Notes under the pieces: generated by a model | What the model saw: the letters and a program-made list of their open reading frames with translations, nothing else | The model's database searches: none | What the model was told of the DNA's origin: nothing | Assembly (NCBI GenBank): GCA_033065855.1 | Contig: JAVXUO010002878.1 | Span: 218,865-282,864 of the forward strand | Direction of reading: 5' to 3' | Length of the DNA stretch: 64,000 nt | From: Escallonia rubra | Lineage: Eukaryota; Streptophyta; Magnoliopsida; Escalloniales; Escalloniaceae | Made by a program: the position numbers and the translations under genes | Shown here: positions 24,414 to 36,692 of the stretch, piece by piece | Layout: every line of letters begins with the position of its first letter | Numbering within the stretch: position 1 is the first letter of the stretch

Positions 24414-26047
24414 ATGTTGGTAACATTTAAAAGTACAAGTTACTCTTCTGCCTTGACAACTACAACCAACATTACCACTGATGAATTTGCTCTTCTTTCC
24501 ATGAAATCGAAGAAAGATTTAGCCCTTACGACGTCTTGGCAGCAAACTGGTCCTCTGCTACCGCTGTTTCTAACTTTATGGTGTCACTTGCAACTGTCGC
24601 CACAAAAGAGTTGCAGAATTAAATCTTGTGAACATGGGATTAGTAGGCAGCATTTCTCCAAACAATGGAAATCCTCTCATTCCTTGTTTCCCTCGACATT
24701 AGCAACAACAGTTTTTGTGGCCATCTGCCCTTATGAGTTGGCTCATTTGCAACGACTAGAAGAAATATATTTGGGTGACAATTAATTTTATGGCCAAATT
24801 CCACAAGTCTATGTAGATGTCTAGTTCATGTCATCGACGTTTAACAAATTCAGCTGATAAATACAAGGTGAAACTGGGGACTTAGCAATAACGCTTAAAC
24901 AGTTATATCTTTGCATTAATAAGTTGCAGGTACGAGATTGCTTGAACAGATATTGTTACTAATTAATCTTAGCTAGTCCAACTTTAGACTACAACAGCTG
25001 TCCTGAGGTGCAATCGGCTGCTAAAGTCCTCATTTTTTGTTAAGAAATATAATTGATTTCGTCTTCCTTTCTTAAAGGCATCATCCCCCCTTCTCTATGT
25101 AGTATTTCAACACTCGAGCTGATTTTGTTGACTAAAAATACATATGATGGATCAGAGATTGGGAATATAAAAATGCTCGTAAATCAGCTGCCAGGAGTGA
25201 CATTATTTACCAAAAAAGATCACGAGTACCATTCATATTCTTATGCTGCAACTACGAGGAGCCTAACTTTCGTTAATCAAGTCTTTTGTTCCATTTTGGT
25301 GAATGAAACATTTTAGTCTGCAAAAAATTCTTAACTGACGAGAGGAGATAAAAAAAAGTTTATCCAGGAAGAATATGGATTCACAATTGACAGATGAACA
25401 CAGTTACCCAATAAGAGCACATCGACCCCACAGTGGAAGGGGACTCAATCATACTGTGATGGATAATGAAGGAAATCGTCGTTTTTATACTTGAAAAAAC
25501 CTTGTTGTCGGATGGAAGACAGGTGGACTGTCGGATGACACTTAAAAGGAACAAAGTAATCTTTCTGTAATTCTGGTACCTCTCAGTGCAAAGTTTGAGA
25601 CAAAACTAGTTGTGTAGTACCTCTTTGTTAACCTCAATCCTTAACGTATCAAGATCATGATGTTATAGTTCATGTAGGATATGGATCAGGAGGATCACTG
25701 CCACATGGATCGATGTCTAGAGCTGTAGAATTATGCTAATGGACGTTTACTAGGACGAAGGTTGGGAATGACATGTTTGTGCAAGATATGAAGCAGAAGT
25801 GTCAGGTCAAGAAGTCACTTTCAAAAGCAGTATTGCAGGCTGTGGATTTAAAGTTGCCAAACTCTGGGTGGCAAATCACCAACAGAGTGGAAAATTACCA
25901 ACAGAGGTTAACAGTGTGTCATCCATCAAGGTGTTAGCTTTGGCTTGTGCTGCAGATTTACTAGATCAGATAACCAACATGAATGAAGCCTTGATGACAC
26001 TGAATAAAATCAGGGTAGAGTTTCTTGCTAGTCATGAAGTGACTTGA
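24414..26047 (+). pseudogene. RLK relic C: exon 1, exon 2 and last exon remnants
   Basis: Exon 1 remnant (about 24455-24929): TNITTDEFALLSMKS is the LRR N-terminal cap. It is followed, through frameshifts, by NMGLVGSIS and LQRLEEIYLGDN, then a degraded stretch that ends at a splice-like GCAG^GTACG. Exon 2 remnant (about 25078-25200): GIIPPSLCSISTLELILL, matching TISPSLCNLSKLEIFNL of RLK-B. Last-exon remnant (about 25680-26047): GSGGSLPHGS, WTFTRTKVGNDMF, KKSLSKAVLQAVD and SSIKVLALACAADLLDQITNMNEALMTLNKI, aligning with the kinase C-lobe. The large LRR/kinase exon is gone and stops are frequent. The order of the remnants shows that it once had the same gene structure as RLK-B. Confidence 0.8.
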
Positions 26048-27226
26048 TTTTTTATTGGTTTGCACATCGAAGCATCAAAGTTTACGCTATATAAAGCGAT
26101 GCACCCGAGTGTGCGAAACAATGCTCATATGATTATATTGTCTTGCTGCAACCTGAAGTTTTAGACTTCCAGTATGTGTAGCATGACTCATAGACTTTGC
26201 AGGTGGTTTAGTATGTACCTTTGTTTTCTCTCATTGTTATGAGTTACTCCAATTCAGCAAAAAAAATAGAAATGTACATTGTCAGATCAGGATGTTTTAT
26301 GAAAGTTTTCTGAAATCTGTCATACTGGGAACGAACTACTTATCAGAAAACTGAATATGGATTAGTGAGTGGCCAATCTTTGGAACCAAGCATTGATTGC
26401 TGGTACCTAGAAGTAGTACTTCAACATGTATTATTATTCTTTCAAGTTGCCCACTCCTAGCCGAACTCAGTCTCGTACCCTTCGGAACTTATATCAGAAT
26501 CAAGTGCCCTATTGCAGACAAATTCCGTGGGTTATAATCTTGTAAAGTCGGATGATGGTTCATAGGTTTACAAGTTGAGATATAGTATTTCCATAGCTTC
26601 ATAAAAGTTTCCTTTTCTATGGTGCTTCATACGAACTACTTTTAGAAATCTGAATATGGACCAGTGAGTGGCCAATCTTTGTAACCAAGAATTATAATTA
26701 CTTCACATTCTTTCTTTCATTTTGTTAATTTATGAGAATTTGCCACTTTGAAATCTGCCACTGTACGGGTACACCAAATTGAATATCAGTCAGTCGACCA
26801 CGAACCACAGACCACAGCCTAACAAAGAGACTTGACTCTCATTTGGTACCCCTGCCCCAGCCATTCGAAATGATATGAACTTGGCCAGGTAAAAATCCCC
26901 ACAGTGTGGATCAAACTGGAAGAGGGTCAAATGCGATATGACGATCCCTTCCTACTACAAAAATCGCAAGAGAATTTTAGCGTGATTCTTTGCTTTTTTC
27001 TTTTCACTAGAAGCTCTATTAAGGACACTTTTCGCTAGTAAAATGGGGTTGTGATGGCATATCCATGCCTTCATTAAAGTTTGACGAAAAGTTACTTAAT
27101 TTCTGTAACTTCTTGTTTGCAAATTGCTAATTTGAAAAGAACTTAGCATTGCTAGTTTCAAAACGTCAAAAAAGACATCAATGGACAGCAAAAGGTGACA
27201 TGACCATAAATCTAATCATATGTTAG
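26048..27226. other. Spacer between relics C and D
   Basis: AT-rich, no recognised gene. A phrase containing CGAACTACTT..CTGAATATGGA..AGTGAGTGGCCAATCTTTG occurs at about 26333-26380 and again at about 26632-26680, so part of the spacer is an old tandem duplication. Confidence 0.55.
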
Positions 27227-29790
27227 ATGTTGGGTGAGAATGGTGGCCAAGCACCGAAAGTTGAGAAAATGAAAGTGTTAGATATTGCAATGGTGGCCAA
27301 GCACCGAAGGAGAGATATTCATCAGACTGGGATTGGTGTCACTTGTAGCAGTCGCCACAAAAGAGTATCAGCATTGCATCTTGCAAACATGGGACTAGTA
27401 GGCAGCGTTCTTCCAAGCATTGGAAATCTCTCATTTCTTGTTTCCCTCGATCTTAGCAACAACAGTTTTCGTGGCCATCTACCCGATGAGTTGGATCGTC
27501 TGCAGCGACTAGAAGGTATCAATTTGAGTGGCAATGGTTTCTATGGCCAACTTCCGTCAAGTCTATGCAAATGTTCCAAGCTTCAGTTGATGTCATTGGA
27601 ATTTAGCAAATTCAGTGGACCGATACCAAGAGAGATTGGGGATCTAACAATGCTCAAACAGTCATACCTTGGCGATAATAACTTGGCAGGTATAAAATTA
27701 TTCTTCGCTTTTAGTTTTATATGGTTACTAATGTGTCATTGTGAGTCTAACTGTACACTAATGGTTGGATCCTCTGCAGTTGGCTGCCAAATTTCGCTAC
27801 TTTAAGTAATTATCAAAGCTCGAACTGATGTCATTGCATAAGAAAAAATTCAGTGGAGCCATAACAACAGAGATTGGGAATATCACACTGCTTAAGGAGT
27901 TATATCTTGAATATAACAACTTCACAGGTATGAATATGATCTACTTCCAACTTTTAAAGGTTCTTAACCTGCAATTGTATTTTCGTGCTTTAAGTGGCTT
28001 CGAAATAACAAAATTTGATGTTCAGTAAGGAACAAATATTGGAAGAAATAAGTTAAATGAAATTAAAACAGACAATAAAAGAAGAAATCTCTTGCTTGCT
28101 TGGTAGTTGCTAAGGCAAAACTCTCTATGACAGAGGTTTACTGCCCTATTTTCAGCACTTTCCTAGCATGTCCAAGATACGTGTTCGTTCATTTTCCATC
28201 ATCCTTTACTCTCACAACATTCATGGCTTCAGCAACAATAGAAGCTTTGTAAGTAGTAGATAGGTCATGAGTAACAAAAGCTACATGAGATTAACAAATT
28301 AATTAGATCAACAACGAGTCATGAGAACTGATGTGCCTAGACCTGCTGCCAAGGTGAAGCTAGAACATAAATAGTGAGTAACATTAGTATTATTTTGAAT
28401 TAACTAGGAGAACGGTTCAAAGCTTTCAAGATTACTTAAAGGAATGAGGCGGTAGGAGAGAATCCTGCATTTCTTTGCGATCAGGTAGCCTACAAAAGCT
28501 CCAGGCAGGAGACACGCTCTTTGATCAAAATTTTTGTTCCATGACATTGCATGCAAACCAATAAACTACAATTCATCCCCGATGACAATAGAACAATTTT
28601 TGAACCGGCACTCCATTTTTTGCAGGTACAATACCAGAAGGGGTTGGTAACCTCTTAAATTTAGTTCATATAAACTTGGGAGCAAATAGTTTAATAGGCG
28701 ACATTCCAGCAACGATCTTTAACTTATCTACACTATGAGGAGTTGGACTTGCAGGCAATCACCTTTTAGGTTTGCTGCCGTCGTTTATAGGCCAGACACT
28801 ACCCAAGCTTGAGCAACTCTTACTTGGAGGAAACGAGTTGACTGGAAGTTTGCCTGTGTCAATCACAAATGCTTCTGAACCCTACAAATAGACGTCATTT
28901 CAAACCATTTCAGAGGTATAATTCCCAACTCATTCGGTAACTTAGCATCCCTGAAAGAACTTCACGGGAATTAAGCTTCATCACTTCCTTGACAAGTTGC
29001 AAGAAATTGAAGTTGTTATCCTTAGAATTAAATCCTCTTAATGGCACCCTTCCAGTTTCTATTGGAAATCTCTCGAGTTCTCTGGAAAAAATATCTGTGG
29101 CTGGCTGCGGAATCAAAGGAACCATGCTTAATGAAATTGGCAATTTAGGCAGTTTGACATATTTAAGTCTTTTTGCAAATGACTTGATTGGAGCTACTCT
29201 AATGACTGTCAAAGGGATGCAAAAGCTTCAAGCGCTGGATCTTAGCAGCAACAAGATACAAGGAACCCTTCCACAAGTTCTTTGTTACTTATCCGACTTG
29301 ATTATATTATACTTGGATGTAAACGAGTTATTTGGTCCGGTGCCAACATGCTTAGGGAATGTTACTTCTCTAAGATACCTTTATCTTGGTTATAACAAAT
29401 TAAATTCTAGCATGCCAGCAAGCTTTGGGAACCTCGAGAATCTCTTAAGAGTTCAACATGACTTCAAATTCCTTGGGCGGCTTTCTACCCTCTGAAATTG
29501 CAAGTCTAAAGGTCATTACCTCAATAGATGTGTCATTTAATCAAATCTCGGGCAACACGCTTGAATCTTTGGCAAGCCTGGAAAATTTGGATTTGAGTCA
29601 TAACAACCTCTCTGGTATGATTCCCAAGTCAATGATTAAACTCTCGAACCAATTATACTTTAATGTATCTTTCAATGGCTTAAGTGGAGAAATTCCAACT
29701 AGTAGACCTTTTCAAAATTTCACAAGCCAATCTTTCGTCTCGAATGAAGCTTTATGTGGTGCTCTACTCAATTTGGTGTCCCACCATGCA
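27227..29790 (+). pseudogene. RLK relic D: three LRR exons, kinase lost
   Basis: Exon 1 (about 27290-27689) begins without a signal peptide, at the end of the LRR cap (GVTCSSRHKRVSALHLANMGLVGS). It runs through LRRs to NNLAG with the phase-1 donor G^GTATAA. Exon 2 (to 27927) keeps little more than its last LRR (GAITTEIGNITLLKELYLEYNNFTG^GTATG). Exon 3 starts at 28626 (GTIPEGVGNLLNLVHINLG) but has stops at 28736 and about 28888, deletions near 28890-28970, and a frame change near 29450. It reaches the juxtamembrane NFTSQSFVSNEALCGA, and similarity ends at about 29790, before the membrane helix and kinase. Splice phases match RLK-B exactly. A short upstream duplication (ATGGTGGCCAAGCACCGAA at about 27239 and 27290) replaces the normal start. 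Confidence 0.85.
28461..28505. repeat. 45-bp direct repeat, copy 1
   Basis: AATCCTGCATTTCTTTGCGA.. through GCTCCAGG, repeated at 30108-30152 with a single C/T difference by eye. The two copies bracket exon 3 of relic D. Confidence 0.85.
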
Positions 29791-29874
29791 TTACTAGGAT
29801 TGAAGCATAAGACACAGCTCTCATCTTGGATTATATTCCATGCCTTCAGTTTATATTTGGTTCTCAAACCACCT

Positions 29875-30057
29875 TTACACAGCATCCATAAAATTATGGA
29901 ACACTAGGAATATGCCCATTGAAAACAAACAAGCTTCCACCATGCAACTGTTTGCTCTAGTTCTAAAACAAGTCCAAGCAGAATTTATACTGAATTTACC
30001 ATTAGGCTGTATATTCCAATTGATCTTATCAGGTTGATCTAATCTTGGCAGAGGCAC
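29875..30057 (-). pseudogene. Short LINE zf-RVT fragment
   Basis: On the minus strand DKINWNIQPNGKFSINSAW resembles the start of the zinc-binding domain that follows LINE reverse transcriptases (D.i.W.pN.nGkFsv.SAW). The rest is not recognisable. A similar minus-strand fragment lies at 54756-55067. No element ends are seen. Confidence 0.5.
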
Positions 30058-30107
30058 AGTACTGAGGGTAGTGATTAGCTCCCTCTAGGCCTGAGATCTA
30101 ATGATCT

Positions 30108-30152
30108 AATCCTGCATTTTTTTGCGATCAGGTAGCCTACAAAAGCTCCAGG
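30108..30152. repeat. 45-bp direct repeat, copy 2
   Basis: Matches 28461-28505 at 44 of 45 positions. Confidence 0.85.
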
Positions 30153-30843
30153 AGAAAAATCTAGGGTGTTAAATATATGAAAGCCTGGGGTGTTTCCTTA
30201 TACCATATGTTAATGATCAAGTCCAAATATATGCAAGAGAATCATTAGAAAGGGATCGAAATCTGATGAAAAATCTTATAACTGATATTTCTATTTTCGT
30301 CCAAATGTTCTTGGCAATGCAATCTATGAAATTTTGAATCATCCACAATCTGAAAGTAAAATAAAAGTTAAAACGTAATTGAAACGTAATTGAATGATTA
30401 CATATTGAGAAAGACCAGTTTTGTTGAATTCCAGGTAGTCCACTATATAACCTGGCTGATGCAGACCTTTTTCCTGTCCCCCTATTCTTCGATGTATAGT
30501 TTAATTTTTCCACTGATAGCAATTTCACTGACAAAGATGTCGATCTAAGCCGCTAAGTAATTATTCTATACATAATCAACCACTTCATCCCCTCCCCTAA
30601 GCGCGTGTGCGTGCACACACACACACACACACACACACACAGTGTTATAATTGTACTCTTCATTTGCGGATGGTTATTTGATTATGCGGTTACATATCCA
30701 TGGCTTAGCTATTGGAAAATGGTTACCAATAACTTCGTTGAGTCTTTCTCTCACCCTGACACGAAAAACAATGAACATTTTGCATTTCTCTGATGTATTG
30801 TTCAGATTACAGTTTCATAGCTTGCCTAAGCATGTCTTTGAGC
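30153..30843. other. Spacer with CA microsatellite
   Basis: No gene is recognisable. A (CA)14 run lies at 30614-30641 next to a GCGTGTGCGTGC stretch. Confidence 0.6.
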
Positions 30844-31010
30844 AACATCACTGAGCACTATGCACTTCTTGCTTTGAAGCTATACATCAGATATGACCCT
30901 CTCAACCTTTTGGCGACTAACTGCTCAACTAAAACCTCCATCTTCCATTAAATTGCTCACTCTTGCAGCTTCTACCATCAAATAGTCGCAGCCTTGGACT
31001 TCCCAAGTCC
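30844..31010 (+). pseudogene. RLK relic E: LRR N-terminal cap
   Basis: The translated sequence NITEHYALLALKLYIRYDPLNLLATNCST matches the start of mature subfamily-XII receptors (TNITTDEHALLAFK..DP.NLLATNWS). After a stop, QIVAALDFPSPSSF resembles RRVAALNLSNMGL. Signal peptide, conserved Trp and downstream exons are missing. The foldback at 31087-31257 lies where the next LRRs would be. Confidence 0.7.
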
Positions 31011-31086
31011 CAGCTCATTTCTCATCGTTCATACAAGAAATAAGTTGGCAGACTTGCAACTAGCAAGTAAAGGATTCAATGACATT

Positions 31087-31257
31087 CTATTAGGCCACTT
31101 AGGTTACTACCGTTCTCTTTGGGAATTTTGCTGTACAACTTGTAGCTAAATGCATCAATTCATAAATAGTTGTGGAATTTATGAATTGATGCATTTAGCG
31201 ACAAGATCTACAGCAAAATTCCCAAAGAGATCGGTAGTAACCTCAGTGGCCTAATAG
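31087..31257. repeat. 171-bp foldback: 81-bp arms, 9-nt loop, LRR-like arm sequence
   Basis: Arm 31087-31167 and arm 31177-31257 are reverse complements at 76 of 81 positions by hand count, separated by AGTTGTGGA. The transcript of either strand would fold into a long, nearly uninterrupted hairpin like a young plant MIRNA precursor. Read on the plus strand, the second arm gives DKIYSKIPKEIGSNLSGL, which fits an LRR (compare SSGIPKEMGHLRRI in RLK-B exon 1), and it follows the LRR cap of relic E. So it looks like an inverted duplication of receptor coding sequence rather than a MITE. Transcription is not shown. Confidence 0.8.
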
Positions 31258-32530
31258 GTGTAAACAAAAATAACTAAAAAGGAAAGGGATGAGCATTTTG
31301 CTGCTAGCTCCAAACAGCAGTCGCCCATGGAAAGGATGAACATGAGAAATTGTGACTCAGCTCAATATGATCAAGCCTGACTTCCTTGTGTATGATAGGG
31401 CACCTAAGATATTTGAAGGCCTAAACATTTTCTTTCTTTGTTGTGCTACCCAATCTCCTTTGGTATAACCTGTTAAATTCATTCCTCTATCACGAACTTG
31501 ACCAGAATGCATACCAAAAAAACTTCTCCAAGCAAATTGTCCTTTGGTTGCCTATTGGAGAGATTATGTGCAGTGTTAGTTTCCTTAACTTTTGACAATT
31601 ACCAACATTAACATTCCTAGCAAATTCTAAGCCAAGGCCAAAGAGGTGTTTCCCGAATTATAAGTTAGCAATCAATGCCGTCCATAAGAATAGATTGAAG
31701 GGAGACCTTTCTTGTGCTTATGGTCAAGGCATGTAACGACTTCTATGTGCATCAGTCCAAGCAGTCTCTCCTTTGCATCAGTCCAATTTATAAGAAACTT
31801 CGTCAAAGGTACAACCCATTTAGAAGTCGTGACGTCCCTCATGGTTTGGTGACTGCAAAAGGTGAGCTGGCAATAGGTGCAAAAATTAGGAGTAATTTGT
31901 CAGGGAAAACACGAAAAAGAACATGCAAACGTTCTATTTTTCTTTTACAAAGTACAAGTAAAACAGATTTCTTCTCCCATTACAGATCTTAGGAGATTAT
32001 CTAATGCAAAGGCTGTATATATTTTGCCCCCACTTCAGTTAGCAATTCTAATGTAAACATGCTGTCATTTCTAGGTACACATGTAACTCGCAGGAGTCAA
32101 GGTTGGAAGTGATAGGCCAATGTTGGTTTTGAGTAAATATTGCATAGTCTTAGACCATCGGCCCCAGTCAATAGAACCGTTTGACCATTTGCGCCATTTT
32201 ACTCCTTTTTATCACTCGCTAGAGTGCCAAGCTATGGTAGCTTGTTGCTAAGGTGACATGATGAATTTTTCAACTCAAGACTTTCAAGCTTAATCTAGCA
32301 AATAATTAACGACTAGAGCGAATAATTAAGACTCAGACTTTCACAAGTTTGGGTCTTACAAATGCATGTCTACCACGAGTCATAGTCTTGGGTCCTTTCT
32401 ACGTAAAGAAAGGGGTATGAACAAGACCCTGCCAAAAATATTACATGTTAAATATGACTGAACTTGAAATGCTTTGCCAGGCATGCCATTTGACTGCCTT
32501 AGGGTGAGATTTCGTTGCTTCCCATTTGCT
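31258..32530. other. Region upstream of RLK-B
   Basis: No gene is recognised. The frame at 31714-31992 has no known motif. The proximal part (about 32000-32530) should contain the RLK-B promoter and 5' UTR, but I see no convincing TATA box to report. Confidence 0.5.
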
Positions 32531-35500
32531 ATGGCAGCAGTAGTACTTTTGGTTCTAATCCTGAGTTTCTCAGCGGTAAGTGCAGTAACCAACATCACCA
32601 CCGATGAACATGCACTTCTTTCCTTTAAAGCCCCTATTACCAGCTGGTCCTCCTCAGTCACACATGTTTGTAACTGGACTGGAGTCATTTGCAATCGCCA
32701 TAGAAGAGTTGCCGCCTTAAACCTGTCAAACATGGGGCTACTGGGCAGCATTCCCCCAAGTATTGGAAATCTCTCCTTCCTCGTTTCTCTTGACCTCAGC
32801 AGCAACAGCTTCTCTAGTGGTATCCCCAAGGAAATGGGTCATTTGCGTCGAATCAAAGAAATCAACTTGAGTTTCAATGACTTCAGCGGAGGGCTTCCCA
32901 TGTGGCTGGATGAATTGCCTAACCTTGAAAACCTACTCCTTGCAAATAACAGCTTTACGGGCACCATCCCACCATCATTCTGGAATATCTCAAAGCTTAA
33001 GAGAGTGGCTTTCACGTTTAATTCTCTACAAGGAAGGATTCCTGACGAGGTTGGCAATCTTCTTAATCTAGAACAAATTAGCCTGTCTGGAAATGAGTTA
33101 GAAGGCCATATTCCATCGAGTTTTGGCAATTGTTCAAAACTTGAGAGATTGTTATTGTCGCACAACCAATTCACTGGACCAATACCAAGAGAGATTGGGG
33201 ATCTAAAGTTGCTTAAGGAATTATATCTGGGTTATAACGACTTGACTGGTATGAATTACGTTTATCGTATTCTCTTTTGGCTTAACTACAATTTAAACTT
33301 TGAAATTTTAAAAAATTTGGTTCTCGACTTTCAGATTTGGTCTTTAAATCCTAAAATATATGCTGTCTGGGAAATAACCTCAAACCCAGAACTCTTAAGC
33401 TTTCACTTTTTAATGCTTACGAGTTGTACGTTTTGATAAACCGTGACGTCTACTTTGTCAATGGATGTTGGGTTTTGGTTCCAAGATTGAAACTTCTGTG
33501 CTTGAAAGGTCAGGGTTCAAGATGTCAAAGAGGCCTGCTTTTGTCAGTTTGGTCACCAAATCTAAAACTGAAAACTATATTTAGTACAACCCGCAACTAT
33601 TATAATCACATTTTTACGGTTTAACCTGGCACAGGGGCTTTTTTTTTTTGGACCTCTATTGCAGGCACTATCTCGCCTTCTCTATGTAACTTGTCAAAGC
33701 TTGAGATCTTCAATTTGAATGATAATCATCTAGAAGGAAACATTCCATTGGACATTGGTAAACTTCAAAACTTGAAGGTGTTTTACATAGCCATCAACCA
33801 GCTAACTGCTGCCATTCCATCAACCATTTACAACATGTCGACGCTTAATAGAGTATCTTTTGGGCAAAATAATCTATCTGGCACTCTTCCTGCAAATATG
33901 TGCAGTCACCTCCAAGAGCTCCAACTGATTTATCTTACTCAAAACAATCTATATGGCGAAATTCCATCGAGTATATCTGGATGTTCCAAGCTTCAACAGG
34001 CAGCGTTCGCTAGAAACAAATTTACTGGACCTATACCAAGAGAGATTGGGAATTTGACCATGCTTGAGATACTAGATCTCCATAGAAACAACTTGACAGG
34101 TATGGATATGCCATCAACTTTTGTTTTTCCAAGATCATATAAGTCTAACACTTAAATTATTGTGGAAGGTACAAGAAAAATCGCAAAATTTATCTGCTAC
34201 TAAATATATAACATATACAGTTTTTTATTTTCTTAGATAAAAGCGCCATGCTCATATCTGTATCACGAACTTTATATGTAGATATTTGAACTTATTTGTG
34301 AACGTGTTACCATGGGACAATATACGACTATGGCTGCAAAGTGCTGAATAATGACCCGTGACTCTTCGGTAAATGTCCACCAAATCTATCTCTAGTTACA
34401 AAATGTATTTAGCAACAAATCCACCAAACATGGAATGCAGCATAATATAATTGTTAGGCTTATTATGCTATTTCTCCACTATTTTTTTTGAGCTAACTAA
34501 TTACCAAGGCCTCTATATTTTGGAGCTATTTAGTTAGCCCTTTTTTAAGTTCCACCGATGTAAAAAGCACTTATGTCTATTTAGCGGTCAAAAGAGCCAT
34601 GTGCTAAATGTGATGAAGTACAAGGGGCATAAGTGGAAGCACATGAGAAGATTATAGCCAAAATTTTCCCCTCTTTCAAGTTTTCTTTGTTCTTCTCTCC
34701 TCCCAAATACTCCCTCCGTCCCTTTTTAAGTGCACCATTTTTTTTTACACGTATATTAAGGGTTTAGGTTATATATTGTGTGTCTTTCCCATTTTACCCT
34801 TTAGAGAGAGGGGGGAAGAAAGTGGGTCATGAGAGAGAAAATTGGTTGGTAGAGTGTTAAATGTGGAGAGAGAAATAGTATAAAGTAGTGTAAAGTGGTG
34901 GGCCAGGAGAGAGAAAATGAGTTGGTAAAGAATTAATTGTGGTGAGAGAAATAGAATAAAAAAATATATAAAAAGGGTAAATATGTAAAAATACCTACAG
35001 AATATTTCCTAATTTGGAAGTGATCACTTTTTGTGGGACGGCCTAAAAAGGAAATTTGATCACTTTTTAAGGGACGGAGGGAGTACTTATTATGATGAAC
35101 TGCCTATGTCACGGCCAATGTGTCGTCGCCCCACTCCTGTCATGAACTAAACCCCTAAACACGACCATCATTGCCATCAACCAGACCCATTACCCTCCAT
35201 AGATTCCATCAACCAAACCCACACCACCAAGATTCGTAAACACCATCGACTAAGCCCAACCCATTAACATCCAAAAATATCATCAACCAAATCCACCCCA
35301 TAACAACATGTACACAACCCATCACCATTTTTAAACACCATCGACCAAATCCGCCCCATCACCAGACCTTCTGAACCCTATAACCCCCTGAACATCGTCA
35401 ACCGAACTCACCCTTAAAAGAACCATCATTTAAATCCACCCCCATCACCAGACCTGTACACACCCCATCACCCGCAAGCACCCTAGGGCAATCCCATCCC

Positions 35501-36600
35501 GTCACCACTTGCACACACGATCCACCAATCACATTACCACATTCATAACCACCATAATCATCAACCCCGACGTCAACTATTTCCACCATCGAACCCACAA
35601 CCACCATCATTAGCGGTAACCACCACCGTCACCCCTATGGATCCACCGTCATCATCACCACCCCCATTAAACGCTTCCCGCCTACGGCCACCATCATCAA
35701 CAAAACAACCCAACAAACCCATTACCACCACCACATTGTATCATCCCATTTTCCGACACCACAGTAGTTTCCCTCCGTACTTATATTTTTCATATTTCTT
35801 CTCTCATAGTCATTACCTCCCTGACACCTGGGCTCCCAATTGTTGGTAGTGGTAAGTGACAGTTAATGCCACAAATCTGGATTAAAGACTCCAATTTACT
35901 ACTTGTTTAATCATTTTGCTTCCTTCTTCCATAATTGCATATTTCCCTGTTAGAACTCATGCTCTATTTGTAAATCTTGATTCACCTAATGAAGAATCAA
36001 TTACTACCATCGGATCAGTATTGCGATGGCTTAGATGGTGGTGGACATCATGTGGTTGTTAAGGGGATATTGGTGGCTTGGTGATGACGAGGGTGGATAG
36101 TTATGGTGGTGGTGTTAGGTATGGTCGATGGTGATGACATGTGAATCGGTGTTGCGGGTTTGGTTAAACATTGTGAACAAGTTAACTTGGTGCAATGAGT
36201 TAACTCACATATATTTTTTAAAAGTTGTCCTTTTCTGGTGTTGTTTCAATTATACCCCTGCTTTTTATTGTTTATATTCCGCGTTTTCAACGTGTGGGCA
36301 TTTTTAACGGAAAAATGTATAGGAGGTTGGCAAAAGTACCTATTAAACTCAAAAAAATAAAAAAATATGCTTCCTGCGTAGCTTTGAAACTTTGAGGGCT
36401 GTACAAACAATTTACTCAAAGACCGGGGGCAATATAGCATAATAAGCCTACTTGTTTGCAATAAAAATTGCAATTCCCACCAAGCTATATGGACTCGTGC
36501 AAATGCACAGGTTGGGATGCAATTTGGATTTCTCGTCAATGACATACTTTAGCACAATAACATTTTAAATTAGAAAAACAAAGAACAAAGGGGATTAGTT

Positions 36601-36692
<92 letters not shown>

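Noticed and set aside
31366..31560. Minus-strand frame containing ..LTGYTKGDWVAQQ.., faintly like copia RNase H (GYTDADWAG)
   Set aside because: Only a few residues match and no neighbouring copia domain or LTR is visible.
32474..32530. Upstream in-frame ATG as the RLK-B start
   Set aside because: It would add 19 residues with Arg and Asp ahead of a normal hydrophobic signal peptide; the ATG at 32531 fits the family better.
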